From assembly GCA_907164885.2 (NCBI GenBank), contig OU015492.1, positions 197,597,460 to 197,661,459 of the forward strand: DNA of 64,000 bases, written 5' to 3'. The stretch comes from Dolomedes plantarius (taxonomy: Eukaryota > Arthropoda > Arachnida > Araneae > Dolomedidae). This document shows positions 34,065 to 45,840 of the stretch, in pieces; within the stretch, counting starts at the first letter, position 1; each line of letters opens with the position of its first letter. The position numbers and the translations under genes are program-made. The notes under the pieces were generated by a model, which saw only the letters and a program-made list of their open reading frames with translations, made no database searches and was not told where the DNA came from.

Positions 34065-34560
34065 AGTCCCTAGCACACGGCAAAAATTCCCGCAGCACAA
34101 CAGTATTGCTTTAGAAGTAGAACTGCTGTTGGAAATAGAAAACATTTTCCTAGACCAATGATCTGGCAGTCAGACCATGTTTTTGGTTTGGAGCGCTACG
34201 GTCAACATTTTGATACACGAGGGCTAATTAGACCGGGACCTACAGTTTAAAGCCGATTCCGAACAGCTACAAACATCCATGCAGACAGTGGGACTCGAAC
34301 CCATGGGATCTGAACCAGCTTGTGGGTTTGAGTCTCACTGTTAACATGGGCTTATGTAGAGAATTCACAATCGGTTTTATGCAGTAGGTTTCGGTCTAAT
34401 TAACCCCCGTGTTGGAAAAGTTGATCGCAGCGCTTTAAAACAACCTCGACCAATGATATAGGAGAAAGCCCTCCTTCATGCCGAACAACTACTCTAATGT
34501 GATCAACCCTCCCAATCATCTCACTGCGAACCTACGTGTTGTGTTGCGCGAATTTCTGTC
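34065..34560 (+). repeat. Dispersed repeat R2, copy 2 (interrupted)
   Basis: Similar to 26845-27050 on both sides of an insertion at 34163-34447: left part GCAGCACAACAGTATTGC ... GACCAATGAT, right part GACCAATGAT ... CTACGTGTTGTGTTGCGCGA. Confidence 0.6.
34163..34447. mobile_element. Inverted pair of SINE-like units with 10-bp TSD
   Basis: Two related units of about 120 bp face each other around 34304-34315. Each has a box B-like motif (minus GGTTCGAGTCC; plus GGTTTGAGTCT) and ends in AGCGCT(A/G)CG-type sequence outward. GACCAATGAT flanks it at 34153-34162 and 34448-34457. A single unit of the same family is at about 45045-45170. Confidence 0.7.
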
Positions 34561-34785
34561 TCGCACTAGGGGCTTCAAGTTCTACTCCAAATACAAAACA
34601 TTTCTTGATCACTCCCCCCGATTTTGAGAATTTATCTATTCCTTATATATTTTTACCCCGTAATAGATGATGTATCTTTTCATACCGAAATAAATGAGAA
34701 AATTTGGATCTAGAGGAGAGTATGTGTTGCGTGATACATACTTACTGCTGATGTCCCATGAATTAATGAATTTGTCATTTTAACT
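34561..34785. other. Short spacer
   Basis: Nothing recognised. Confidence 0.3.
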
Positions 34786-35112
34786 TAGGATTACGTTCCT
34801 CCATAACGGTCCTCCGGAAAGCAAAATTTCAGATGTCCTGCTTCACGAGTTATAATTTTGGCAGCGCGCCAAACCCAGTCTGTATCGCTTGGGCAAGCAG
34901 TAAATAGTTAAACAGAAAAGTACCAAAATGCGTCAAAATTTTGACTGACACACACTTACATATATATGTATATACATACGTACATATATATAGATACATA
35001 TATACATAACACATACATACATATATACATTCAAAAGAGGTAAGCAACGATAAGTAATCCTACGTTAATAACCCGGGGTTGTTTCGTTAGAAGAGACTAC
35101 CTGAATTTTTTT
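34786..35112 (-). repeat. Dispersed repeat R3, copy 2
   Basis: Inverted relative to 24425-24722. It has the same GCAGCGCGCCAAACCCAGTC core, a tetranucleotide-like ATACATAT tract at about 34960-35035, and the AGTAATCCTACGTTAATAAC end. Confidence 0.65.
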
Positions 35113-36082
35113 TTTTATAACGTAATCGCAGATTTTATACATTTCTCATACATGCTTCTCCATATACTAGAGGAATAGTTTAATTTCCATCCATATATAA
35201 ATAATATTTACATTATTAGCATTTTTTAATGAATAATTGTATTTGGGATGCACATCAGCTGAAAGCAACATCATTAAGTTGACAACTTCTGTAATATTCA
35301 TACATTTTTAATTATTTTAATTATCTAAAAAAACAAATCCATATTATCTTAAAAGTCAAAAATATAGTTGATGAGTTTTAATAAAGAAACATTTCAGAAG
35401 GCAGATATAAAAGTGCCAATATTTGTGCTTAAAGGAATATTTGTTTCTAAAATGTCATGAACAAATAAAATAAAACTCAAATCGACCAATTAATACATCG
35501 AAAAATTGACCTCCTTGAATGTTGGAATATACCGCATCGTAACAACCAAAAGACATGGCAGAAAACAAACTACCTAAGGATTAGAAAGAGCGATCATGAT
35601 ATTGATTTTAGTAGTTTCCTCGCTGCGTTTTTCTTCGGAAATCGATACTTGATGCCGATATATTAGGAACTCAATGTACGCTTAATCGATATGTTAGAAA
35701 CTCAACATACAATTGATTTGTGTAGGGAATTATTGACATGAATTTTGCTTCGGATAAAAAGTTCTTTATTTTAATGAAACTTCCTATTCAAAATACAAGC
35801 ATACTATCCTGGTAACTAGTATTTCCCGACATATTTGTCCCGTTAACCCTGCATACAAGTATAAGAGACTGTTTACTGTCTGCTTTGGATTAAAATTTAT
35901 ATAGTAAAACAGGTTTACGATATATCCGCTGAGAAGATTATGGGGAGCTTAAAGTGAAATGCGTTTTCCTCGTGTACACGTTAGAAAAACCATCAAAATA
36001 TTTTGTTTCGCTATTCAAATTGGTACACAGTAAAATTGCTTCTGAATCAAGAAAAGTACCAAGGATTAATATTGGCTACAAC
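35113..36082. other. AT-rich spacer
   Basis: No gene or repeat recognised. Confidence 0.35.
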
Positions 36083-36086
36083 AGTG

Positions 36087-36563
36087 TGTAGAGTTTTATA
36101 GCTTGGGTGTATATAATTTGAAGTGGCACTCTATATGAATTTGATACAAACACAGTTTATACATGAAACAATGTTTATTGAATATTCTTGCACATGTAGG
36201 TTTTGCTTTTAACAACAAGATTCATATGTACTACTTGTACAGATATATAAATACAGCTTTCAAGAACAATATATTTTTCAATACTCACGAACAGTAAGTC
36301 AACCAGCAATTCTGCCACGTAAACTTTGGGCCCCCTAAGCACTAGCGCAGGATAGTACTGGAACTGCATACCTCGTAGCTCCCTATCGCTTATCTATCAA
36401 CTTTACCAACCTTCTTTCAACCCTAACAACCTTTTTTATTAATGACGCTGCATGGTATTTATACTAAGCGCGTATGCCGAAATTAGAATATCTCAAGCAG
36501 CTTCTTTAATTCATTCACTCAAAAGTTCTATTCTTGTGAATCGAATCGTGTGTATACCTTACA
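36087..36563 (-). mobile_element. Solo LTR (477 bp) with 4-bp TSD
   Basis: In minus sense it starts TGTAAGGTATACAC and ends CTCTACA. It contains a TATA box (TATAAATA) and sequence close to the right copy's AATAAA signal. AGTG flanks it at 36083-36086 and 36564-36567. The inverted relative at 39841-40316 confirms the family. No internal region accompanies it. Confidence 0.75.
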
Positions 36564-36696
36564 AGTGTTAGGAAACAATGCTATAATTTGAGGTAACTAA
36601 TCAGAAAAGTATTCGAAGAAAAACATAGTCAATGATTTGTTGCATTTGACGTATTTTTTTATGAATGATATTCTCTCTATATAACGTTTGTTGATA

Positions 36697-37039
36697 TTGT
36701 TGTTGCTTACGCCACTTGACCAACAGCAACATCAAATCAAGTCCCGAAGGTTATAGGCGATGAAGGTGCGCCTCCTGTTTTGACTGAAACTACAAGGGTC
36801 GGAGTCCGACTTGGCCAAAGGACCAGTCCCGTAATTTTGAATCGAGTCAAGTGACGAGACCGGAACACTTGACCGCGAAACTCCAGAGGCAATTTTGAGA
36901 ACTTTGAGGACATTGCAGTCACGACAGATTTTACGTGCACCATCCGCCATTAGTGTACACGTCAGTGGATTTGTCAGCGACGAGCATCGAACCAGTGACT
37001 TTCAGATCACTAGCCCGTTGCCAACTGGGCCACTGCGCC

Positions 37040-37040
<1 letters not shown>
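36697..37040 (-). mobile_element. tRNA-derived SINE, copy 2
   Basis: Same family as 17382-17748. Box A TGGCCCAGTTGG (37021-37032) and box B GGTTCGATGCT (36983-36993) on the minus strand are closer to the tRNA consensus than in copy 1. The tail has AACAACAA. A (TA)n run abuts its 5' end, so a TSD cannot be read. Confidence 0.8.

Positions 37041-37103
<63 letters not shown>
37041..37103. repeat. (TA)n microsatellite
   Basis: About 63 bp of TA directly next to the SINE head. Confidence 0.95.
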
Positions 37104-37106
<3 letters not shown>

Positions 37107-37590
37107 GTTTAAATATCGCTAATGTTTCATTATTTTTTCATCCGCACAACACACACACACAACCCGTTTCGGCATCACAGCTTTCTATAGAACAACAGCA
37201 ACCGCTTCATTTTCAGCAATCGAGAACGCATCTTCGGCCACGACTGTTGAAATTTGTGTATACCTAGGAAATAATTTTTTATTTGAGACGAAGTTCTACC
37301 GTAAAGTGAATTATGCCTGCTTTTTTAAAAAAGAAAACGAAATGTTTGGAGAGGAAAATCCGTTTCAATAATCCAGTGTATCAGCTAGAGGTATTGTGTT
37401 GTTAAGGGCAATAGAGGCCTTCGAAGATAATATTCAACAACGATGTTGAAAATAAAAAGTTCAAATAACTTTTGGTCACTTTTTTTGTAAAATATGTAAT
37501 TCTTACATCATTTGCTCGTGACACTCTATTTTTAAAGTATAAAAACAAGGTATTTTAATCATTAAAGGAAAAAACGATTATTAAGGATAA
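37104..37590. other. Spacer
   Basis: A short (CA)n at 37137-37152. No gene. Confidence 0.4.
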
Positions 37591-38022
37591 GAATAATTAC
37601 AAGATAAAAAGAACATTTTATATACCATGTTTTTATATTTACTGTTGAATCATATAAACTTGACAATTCTATGTATTAATAAATGCTTTTATAAAATTTT
37701 TTTGATGAATTATCCCATCAATTTGAAAGAAAATTAAGTTAATTGGAAGTTAACTTGCGTTTAACTTTTCGTTACCGTCCCGACCGATAGATGGTTACAC
37801 CAGTCTACAAAACAAAATTAACTGAAAATGAATTCAAACTGCTTAAAGATGGCTAAAAGTATCAAAAGAATGCATTGTCATCGTGTTCTGAGCTATTCTA
37901 AAAGTTTTAAATGTCTAGCTAGTCGGGAAGTTAGTTAAAAATCGATTACAAGATTTGTACTGAACAAACACACAAACACGCAGGCAAACAATCAAGAAAG
38001 CGAGTTAATAAAAGCATGGAAA
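37591..38022 (-). repeat. Dispersed repeat R4, copy 1 of 5
   Basis: An unclassified 430-bp repeat also at 46554, 54039 and 56770 (plus) and 59211 (minus). In family sense it starts TTACCATGTTTTTATTAACT and ends CTTTTTATCTTGTAATTATT, with a conserved core CTTCCCGACTAGCTAGACAT. No TIRs. Confidence 0.75.
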
Positions 38023-38593
38023 AAATGTGCTTTCAATTTACTTCAATCTGCTCGCCGTGGCTACTTACAAAGCTTGTAGGGTTAATTTGGAAAATTATTA
38101 TCGTGATCCTTACCGAATTGACGTCGATACAGTTCTGGCCAGAATCAATATTTTGGACACAGGATTAGTTTTAAGACTTTGCATATTGCTTTCTTTTCTT
38201 CGAATATCTTATTTGTCAAAATGGATAATTATGGTGATAAAATTTTCCCGTCATTTTATTTTTGTTCACGGTGGGAACGTATTCTGTCATCCGATCAAAC
38301 TATCTCGGGACAAACAGTTTCCAGGGCTCGATTTAGAAAATTCTTGACTATAGGCACAACTCGGGATGGGGGCCCCCTAACACCGATGTGGGCGTAAAAT
38401 TTCCAAAATTGATGTACAAAAAAAAATAATCATGAATCATTGTGAAAGTACCATTTTACCAAGAATTGGCTATTTGAAGCGTAGAAGCCTAGAACATTAT
38501 CAAATAACATAAAGCAATACAACATATTAACTTCATCATTAAAACACCAATACAATGTAACCGGAGAAACTTATTAATCCCTTATATACACTA
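38023..38593. other. Spacer
   Basis: Overlapping short ORFs without motifs. Not called as genes. Confidence 0.35.
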
Positions 38594-38724
38594 CTAGCTG
38601 AAAACCCGCGCTTCGCTATGGCGTACATTCAAATTAAATACAATGCTCAATGTATGCAATTAATGACAAAAAAATAACTATATATATTTATAATAAATGC
38701 GACTATCAATGTATACAATTGATG

Positions 38725-38760
<36 letters not shown>

Positions 38761-39256
38761 AAAAAAATCGTAAGGGATATTTATTTTTTTTGGATAATAT
38801 CCAATCATCTGCTGCATTAGAAAGAAAAAGAATATTTTTTTGTCTATTTAGTTGTTATGCACGTGACGATAAATTTATTTAAAGTACCAGAAAAAGAAAT
38901 CACGTGATCAGCATTTAATAAATTAAATTCTGAAAATTAATCTTTAAAAATTCACCAAAAATCAGAAAATTGAGGTAAAGGTTCGAAAATTATTTCATTT
39001 TAAAGGAATTTTTATGATCTTTCTCGTGATATAAATTTTATAACCCTGAAATTATTATTTCAAATGCAAACTTAAAAAAAGTTACAAAAACAGCTTAAAA
39101 ATTTAATTTAAAAAAATCTAAGAAGAATTTTTCAAAAATCTTTCTTAGTGCACCCCTACACCATAAGAAGAATCGCCATGCAAAATTTCAGCCCTTTAGG
39201 TTCAGCGGTTTGGGTCTGTGCGTTGTATGTCAGTGAGTCAGTTACGGAACTGTTTT
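38594..39256 (-). mobile_element. Helitron-like non-autonomous element, copy 1
   Basis: On the minus strand the 3' end reads AGCGAAGCGCGGGTTTTCAG then CTAG|T, which matches the short stem-loop followed by CTRR and insertion before T typical of Helitrons. The 5' part reads AACAGTTCCGTAACTGACTC. Two further copies at 41501 and 42334. It contains a (TA)n tract. No replicase or helicase. Confidence 0.6.
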
Positions 39257-39840
39257 ATATATATAGATAAGATACATATGATGAACTATACATATATATA
39301 TATATATAACTATACATATGATGCACCAATCAATCAAATTTGAAAGGATATATATATATAAAAATTGCTATTAAAAAAGATAAAATTAAAAAAAAATTAA
39401 TTGGGAATTTTTTCTTTTAAAATAAAAATTTTGGGGCCCCTAGGCATGGGCCTACTAGGCTTAAGGGGAAATCAGTGCCTGGCAGTTTTAATAAAGTATT
39501 CAATTCTATCGACGCGTTCATTAAAAAGGGGAGTGGGTGATCTATTACGGAGAATTGATTTACATGTAGGGAGACAAAGAGAAGAGAGAGGCGGAGGAAG
39601 CAGAAGTTGCAGAAATGTCTACTTACCACCAAAAATAAAAAGCAAACCTTCCCTAAAAAACATCAGTTGTGACGAAAGCTTATTCTTTTTACATAGTGTC
39701 ACAGCTTAATTATTTCCCAAAATAGAAATACCTGTTGCACATATTCTTACAAAAAGTAAATTAAAATGTTTAAAATAAAAAGCATTAGTTTTTTTTTCGG
39801 GAAATATATCCTATTGTTTGAGTCTATGAATAAAATCTTT
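39257..39840. other. Spacer
   Basis: TA-rich patches and an ORF without motifs (39401-39709). Confidence 0.35.
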
Positions 39841-40316
39841 TGTAAGGTATTCATAAGATTCGATTCAGAAGAATCGAACTTTTGAGGGAATGAATTAAAG
39901 AAGCTGCTTGAGATATGCTAATTTCGGCATACGCGCTTGGTATAAATACCAAGCAGCTTGATTAAGTAAAAAGGTTTTGTTAAGGTTGATAGATAAGCGT
40001 GAGGGAGCTACGAGGTAAAGCAGCTCCAGGTGTTAACCGGCACTTGTGCTTAGGGGGCCCAAAGTTTACGTGGCAGAACTGCTGGTTTGACTCTCTGCTG
40101 GTTTGTGAGTATTTGCAAAGTGTATTTCTATTGAATGCTAATATATATTCTGTACAAGTAGTATGTATGCTTATTGCTGTAAAAGCAAATTCTATATGTG
40201 CAACGAATTCAATAAACATTGTTTCATGTATAAACTATGTTTGTATAAAATTCATTTAGTGTGCCAGTTCAAATCATATACACCCAAGTCTGGGTAGAAG
40301 TGAGCTATACTCTACA
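39841..40316 (+). mobile_element. Solo LTR (476 bp), opposite orientation to 36087-36563
   Basis: Starts TGTAAGGTATTCATAAG and ends CTCTACA. It carries AATAAA at about 40211. Its TATA box lies in a perfect hairpin, CTTGGTA-TAAA-TACCAAG (about 39939-39956). No TSD is visible, so it is older or rearranged. Confidence 0.65.
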
Positions 40317-41379
40317 CTGTGTAAATTTTTATGGAATTGAAGGCACATTTAGTTTTTAGTACATGTTTCCAAACAAAAAAGTTTGAAGGCAAAATTAATT
40401 TGATCCTTTATCAAAATCATTTTTCTTTAATAAGAAGTATTAAATAGTCATTGAGTTCAAAAACTCATCAAAAATAATTTTTGAAATCACTGTCATAATG
40501 GTTTCCAGCGTCTCACAGCTGTCATCAGCCACCAAAAATTATATGTCTGGAATAAGCCTAAAAACTGTTACATGAAGGGTAACTACTTTCCTCAAAAAGG
40601 ATGTAGCTCTAAAAGACGTAGCTAAGATAAGGTGAGAAAGGGAAAATGGAGACCAGACGGATGAGCATTTTATTTAAAAACCATTTAAAAAGTGAAGACA
40701 AGATTTGTTGCCTTTGACATAAATTATACCGAAAATTAAACACTCTTCGTTAAGGGAACGGTGGACGTAATTTTTTTTTTTACTTTTTATCATCGAGATA
40801 TGAAGTTTTGTTCACATATTTATTTCACCATAAGTATGTAGTATCTCAAAAGAAATTTCCAATGTTATTATGATTTTAAGATTTTTTTAAAAATCTAAAA
40901 TTTGTATAAAAATTTTAAAATGCTCCTTGCGACTTAATTTTGGGATATTTCCTCGATTTTGCATTCTAATCACTTGAACTGTATTACGAACAAATTTGGG
41001 TATCAATTATTTAATCCCTTGAATAGTTAATTTTTGAGAGATTATTTTTTTCCGAATTCCATCTCTATTTTCAGCAAAATTTTGCCTTATCATAGGTTAT
41101 AAATCAAATTTAATTATCTTAATGAAGTCAAATTGTAAAATGCATACCCGGTTTCTTTGTAAACAGTATAAGGATTCTCCGTCATCATTTTTATGAATTT
41201 TGAACAAAAATTAAGCAGCATGGAGCATTTAAAGATCTAAAATTCTTGAAAAATATGTTTTGAGAAAATCAGATTCAAATTCTTTTGTTACACTTACCTA
41301 CATTACTTACTTCGTAGAAGCTTCTTAAATGATTTTTTTACTTGAAAAAAACTATTTAGGTACTATTGTCCTACAGAAA
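40317..41379. other. AT-rich spacer
   Basis: No gene or repeat recognised. Confidence 0.35.
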
Positions 41380-41436
41380 TATATATATAAATATATATAT
41401 TATATATATATATATTATATATTATATATATATATT

Positions 41437-41500
<64 letters not shown>
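41380..41500. repeat. (TA)n-rich microsatellite
   Basis: About 120 bp of TA with interruptions, abutting the 5' end of a Helitron-like copy. Confidence 0.9.
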
Positions 41501-41505
<5 letters not shown>

Positions 41506-42185
41506 GTTCCGTAACTGACTCATTCACTGACTGACATACAACGCACAGACCAAACCGCTGGACCTAAAGGGCTGAAATTTTGCATGGCGATTCTTCTTAT
41601 AGTGTAGGGGTGCACTAAGGAAGATTTTTCAAAAATTCTTCTTAGATTTTTTAAACTTAAATTTTTAAGCTTTTTTTAAAACTTTTTTTACGTTTGCATT
41701 TAAAATAATACTTTGAGGGTTATAAAATTTATATCACGAGAAAGACATAAAAATTCCTTTAAAATGAAATTTTTTTCGAATCTTTACCTCCATTTCCTGA
41801 TTTTTGGTGAATTTTTAAAGATTAATTTTTAGAATTTAATTTATTAAATGCTGATCACGTGATTTCTTTTTTTCTGGTACTTTAAATAAATTTATCGTCA
41901 CGTGCATAACAACTAAATAAACAAAAAAAATTTCTTTTCCTTGCTAATGCGGCAGACGATTGGACATTATCCAAAAAAATATTAAAATACAGTAAAAGAA
42001 ACGTTCTACAAACTGTACTATATTAACTGTACTATATTCTTTAGTATTCTTTATATTAGATTTAATTTGAATATTTTCTTCTACATTATTTTGTCCATAA
42101 ATTTATCCTTTACGATTTTCTTATAAATATATATATATATATATTTTACATCAGTTGTATACATTGATCGTCGTATTTATCATAT

Positions 42186-42251
<66 letters not shown>

Positions 42252-42324
42252 CCATGAATTGCATACATTGACCGTTGTATTTAATTTGAATGTACTCCGT
42301 AGCGAAGTACGGGTTTTCAGCTAG
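41501..42324 (+). mobile_element. Helitron-like element, copy 2
   Basis: From AAACAGTTCCGTAACTGACT to CTAG (42321-42324), followed by T. The 3' end has a clean hairpin CCGTA-GCGAAG-TACGG ending 11 nt before CTAG. The interior holds two TA microsatellites (42125-42145, 42187-42247), each next to a copy of a TGCATACATTGACCG-like motif. Confidence 0.65.
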
Positions 42325-42333
42325 TATATATAT

Positions 42334-42970
42334 AAAACAGTTCCGTAACTGACTGACTCACTGGCTGACATACAACGCACAGACCAAACTGCTGGACCTA
42401 AAGGGCTGAAATTTTGCATGGCGATTCTTCTTATAGTGTAGGGGTGCACTAAGAGAGATTTTTGAAAAATTCTTCTTAGATTTGTTTAAAATTAAATTTT
42501 TAAGCTGTTTTAGTGACTTTTTTAAAGTTTGCATTTAAAATGATAATTGAAGGGTTATAAAATTTATATCATGATAAAGATCATAAAAGTTAATTAAAAA
42601 TATCTTTTTCGAATCTTAACCTTCATTTTATGATTTTTGGGGAATTTTTAAAGATTAATTTTTAGAATTTAATTTATTAAATGCTGATCACGTGATTTCT
42701 TTTCTGGCAATTTAAATAAATTGATCGCCAAGGGCGAAATATACAAAAATTTTTTTTTTCTTGCTAATGCGGCAGACGATTGGACATTATCCAAAAAAAT
42801 ATTAAAATACAGTAAAAGATATGTTCCTCAAACTGTACTATATTCTTAAGTATGTCCTATTCGATTTAATTTGAGTATTTGCTTCTATATTGTCTGTAAA
42901 AATATCTCTTACGATTTTTTTATAAATATATATATATTTTATTACATCAATTGCATTCATTGATCGTATT

Positions 42971-43030
<60 letters not shown>

Positions 43031-43116
43031 TTATATTTTTTTGCCATTAATTGCATACATTGACCAATGTATTTAATTTGAATGTACTGCGTAGCGAAGT
43101 GCGGGTTTTCAGCTAG
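42334..43116 (+). mobile_element. Helitron-like element, copy 3 (tandem with copy 2)
   Basis: It starts 9 bp after copy 2 and ends CTAG (43113-43116) then T. High similarity to copy 2 over the whole length, with an internal TA microsatellite at 42975-43024. Its terminal hairpin is degraded. Confidence 0.65.
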
Positions 43117-43119
43117 TAT

Positions 43120-43143
43120 ATATATAAATAAATAAATAAATAA

Positions 43144-43187
<44 letters not shown>
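43120..43187. repeat. (AAAT)n-(TA)n microsatellite
   Basis: AAAT repeats run into TA repeats, next to copy 3 of the Helitron-like element. Confidence 0.9.
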
Positions 43188-43189
<2 letters not shown>

Positions 43190-45044
43190 CTATAACACAA
43201 TCAATATTACAATAAAAAAGATTTCCTCAAACCAAGGTCCATGGTCCCCTTAAGTCAGGAACGTCAGCTCGTATGTTCTGTCTAACTGGTTAGCTCTGAT
43301 CTGCCAAGAGAGGTTCAGGAGATTTAGGAAGAGCAGTGGTAACTACAGTACATGGGCCGGACCCTCCACTGTAGGATGATATAGCAATGCATAAAACTTC
43401 AGTGATCAGTAAAAAACGAAAGTAGAAAGGAAAATAGAAAGTGGAGAAAACAAAAAGCTTTGATAGTACAAGTAAAGGTAAAACATGGGGAAAAAAGAGA
43501 CAAAGACAACATAGAACAGGACAAAAAATTAAAAGTTACGAGCAAGACCTGCCAAGAGAACTTCGGCCACTCCCATGGAACATACTCCGCAGGTTACACG
43601 TGCCCAGAAAAATGCGTACATAATTAGTTACATTCAACCTACGGCGATTACTTTGGGAAGATCCCGTGGCGACGAGAACTTGCGGTAAATCCGAAAAGCC
43701 AAGGCCTCTGCCATTGCTTGCAAAAACAATCATTCCTTCTGAACGTATTTTAAAATATAAAACTTATCTAAAAGGCTTTATCCTCCATTTTGCGTGTTTA
43801 TCAATTTTCAGTACTTTACCAAAAAACAAACAAAACAAACAAACAAACAAACAAACAAAAGGTTTCCCGTAATCATCGCAGAGTTTACTCATCACCTATC
43901 AAATATAATGTATCAATCATTTATACTACTTTAGCCACTAATAACAATGACGAACTGATATTTCATGAATATTACTATGGTATGGTTGCGGTGGCTTTAC
44001 CTTATAAGAACTATAAGACTATATGAAAACTTTGCCGTAAACTCAGTTCAGAAATGAAAAGCATTTTGGTCCTTACATGAAGAGGGTTCTGAACCTTTCA
44101 GTTCAAATCATTGTCATATTTGTAAGAAACATTTTTTTTGACATCAACTTTCGCGTACGAAATCATTCTCAATGGGGTAGAGAGCGTAATATAAGATTAG
44201 CTCACCAAAATTGTAATCTAAATTACCGTGCGACTTGTTTCATTCCGATGGTTACACATAATTTTAAACAATACGATAGTCATCTGATATTTAAAGAGCC
44301 TAAATTAAGCAAGCAGGATCTGAAGTAATCCCGGCTAATGTAGAATAATTTACAATGTTTTCATTCGACGAAGTACGTTTTCTAGAATCTTTTCAATGTC
44401 TGGATCCATCTTTGGCTATCCTAGTGCAGAATATAAATGATTCCCCTCATAACTTTACGTTTTTAATTAGTGTTAACATAAGCACTTGCTTATAAGGAAA
44501 GTTATTTTTACATATTTTTATTTCGACTCGGGAAAAGTTTTAGATGAAAAGAGTTTCCCCCCCTCAAAATGTGTTTTACAGTGCACCAAGTAGCAGCGAC
44601 ATTTCGGAAGAAGATTATCAATACGCCCTTTCAGTCTTCCGTTCTTTGAAATGCGAAACCTGTTCTGACTGTCTGGAACTTTACCAAAACATTCATACTG
44701 TCATTTTTGCGGAAGTATTTCTCTCCTTTCGACTCACATAATTAAAATATTATTCATTGCATCCTGCGAATTTGTAACAAGTGCTGAGCCGTCTTGGAAC
44801 GCTAGTTTGAAGCACAGCAAAGTGGAGTTCAAATTACTAATGCTTTATCGACTACATTTGGTTTGAGTCCCAGATGAGAGATGGCATTTCTCTTAAGGTT
44901 AGGTATGTGTTACTCTGTTAGGTGTACTCTGTTAGGTATGTGTTATGCACTTATCCCCATGTATCGTAATCCTCTTTTTCTGTAATTTTTATTGCCCTAA
45001 GTAATCTGATCTAACCAGTTATAATAAATCGGCTTAGTTTGGTT
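43188..45044. other. Spacer, no gene recognised
   Basis: A short (AAAC)n at about 43822-43860 and a duplicated CTCTGTTAGGT near 44914-44938. ORFs here have no motifs I recognise. Confidence 0.35.
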
Positions 45045-45200
45045 TGGTTTTGGTTTGGAGCGCTACGGCCAACTTTTTGCTACACCAGGCCTAATTTGAA
45101 CGGGGCCTACCGTTTAAAGCCGATTCCGAACGGCTATAAACGTCCATGCCAACAGTGGAACTCGAACCCACAGGGTCTGATCCGAATCCAGATAGATTTT
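45045..45200 (-). repeat. SINE-like unit, single copy of the 34163-34447 family
   Basis: GGTTTGGAGCGCTACGG ... AAAGCCGATTCCGAACGGCT ... CTCGAACCCA (box B on minus). No box A or TSD seen. Confidence 0.5.
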
Positions 45201-45507
45201 TCGCCAATTTGGCGAAAATTTTGGTAGCCAAGATGAGGCGATTATGGCGCCAATGTTGTTTTGTTGTTATTGCTGTAGATTTCTGACGCGTTTATCATGT
45301 GATTATTCTCGCGCATGCGAAATAGCAATTTTGTAATCTAGCAATTTTATTGGCTAAGTGAGGTGACTAGAGGTTGATTTGAAATTAAATGTTAATTTAA
45401 ACGGTAGTCGTGGTTAGATTTTTAAACGAGGTGGTTGTGTTTTTGCGTGAGATTTTTGGATTACGTGACGCTTGTTTTCGATATATTTCGTTTGATAAAC
45501 AGTGGCT

Positions 45508-45640
45508 ATGGATTTATCGGTGATGTTGCAAGAGGGGAGTGAATGTACGTCGACATTTATTACATTTGAAGTGCAAGGGAAACTTGCCGAGATTGAATGG
45601 TGTATTGCCGTTTACGCCTATGAGTTTCATACAGCCAGAG
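45508..45640 (+). CDS. Possible first coding exon (unidentified)
   Basis: From an ATG at 45508 the frame reads MDLSVMLQEGSECTSTF ... YAYEFHTARG and meets a consensus 5' splice site AG|GTAAGT at 45639-45646. The frame stays open through that donor to 45828, where a second, very similar exon end and donor occurs (CATACAGCCAGCG|GTAAGT, donor at 45825). The preceding 250 bp are less AT-rich and hold more CpG than their surroundings, as expected near a promoter. No family recognised, and no 3' exon could be tied to it. It may also be part of an unknown repeat. Confidence 0.3.
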
Positions 45641-45840
45641 GTAAGTGGGTTTTACTGACCGCTACAGCCAGCCGAAGGTGTGTTATTGACCGCTACAAAC
45701 TAGTGGCTGGAGATTTCTGTAATGTTTTTGAACTAGCGCATAGCGGAGCGAAGCGGAATGGAGTAAGGATATCTTCCCCGAAGCGAAGATCCCGTGTGCG
45801 CCTACGATTTTCATACAGCCAGCGGTAAGTTTGTTTTACC

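Noticed and set aside
34260..34330. tRNA gene suggested by GGTTCGAGTCC
   Set aside because: Only a box B-like motif in each arm of an inverted repeat; no acceptor stem or box A.
36895..37267. ORFs crossing the TA microsatellite (Ile-Tyr repeats)
   Set aside because: They are translations of (TA)n and of the SINE in antisense; no biological protein.
39401..39709. 102-residue ORF next to the Helitron-like element
   Set aside because: No motif, an opposite-strand ORF overlaps it, and the composition is typical of noncoding sequence here.
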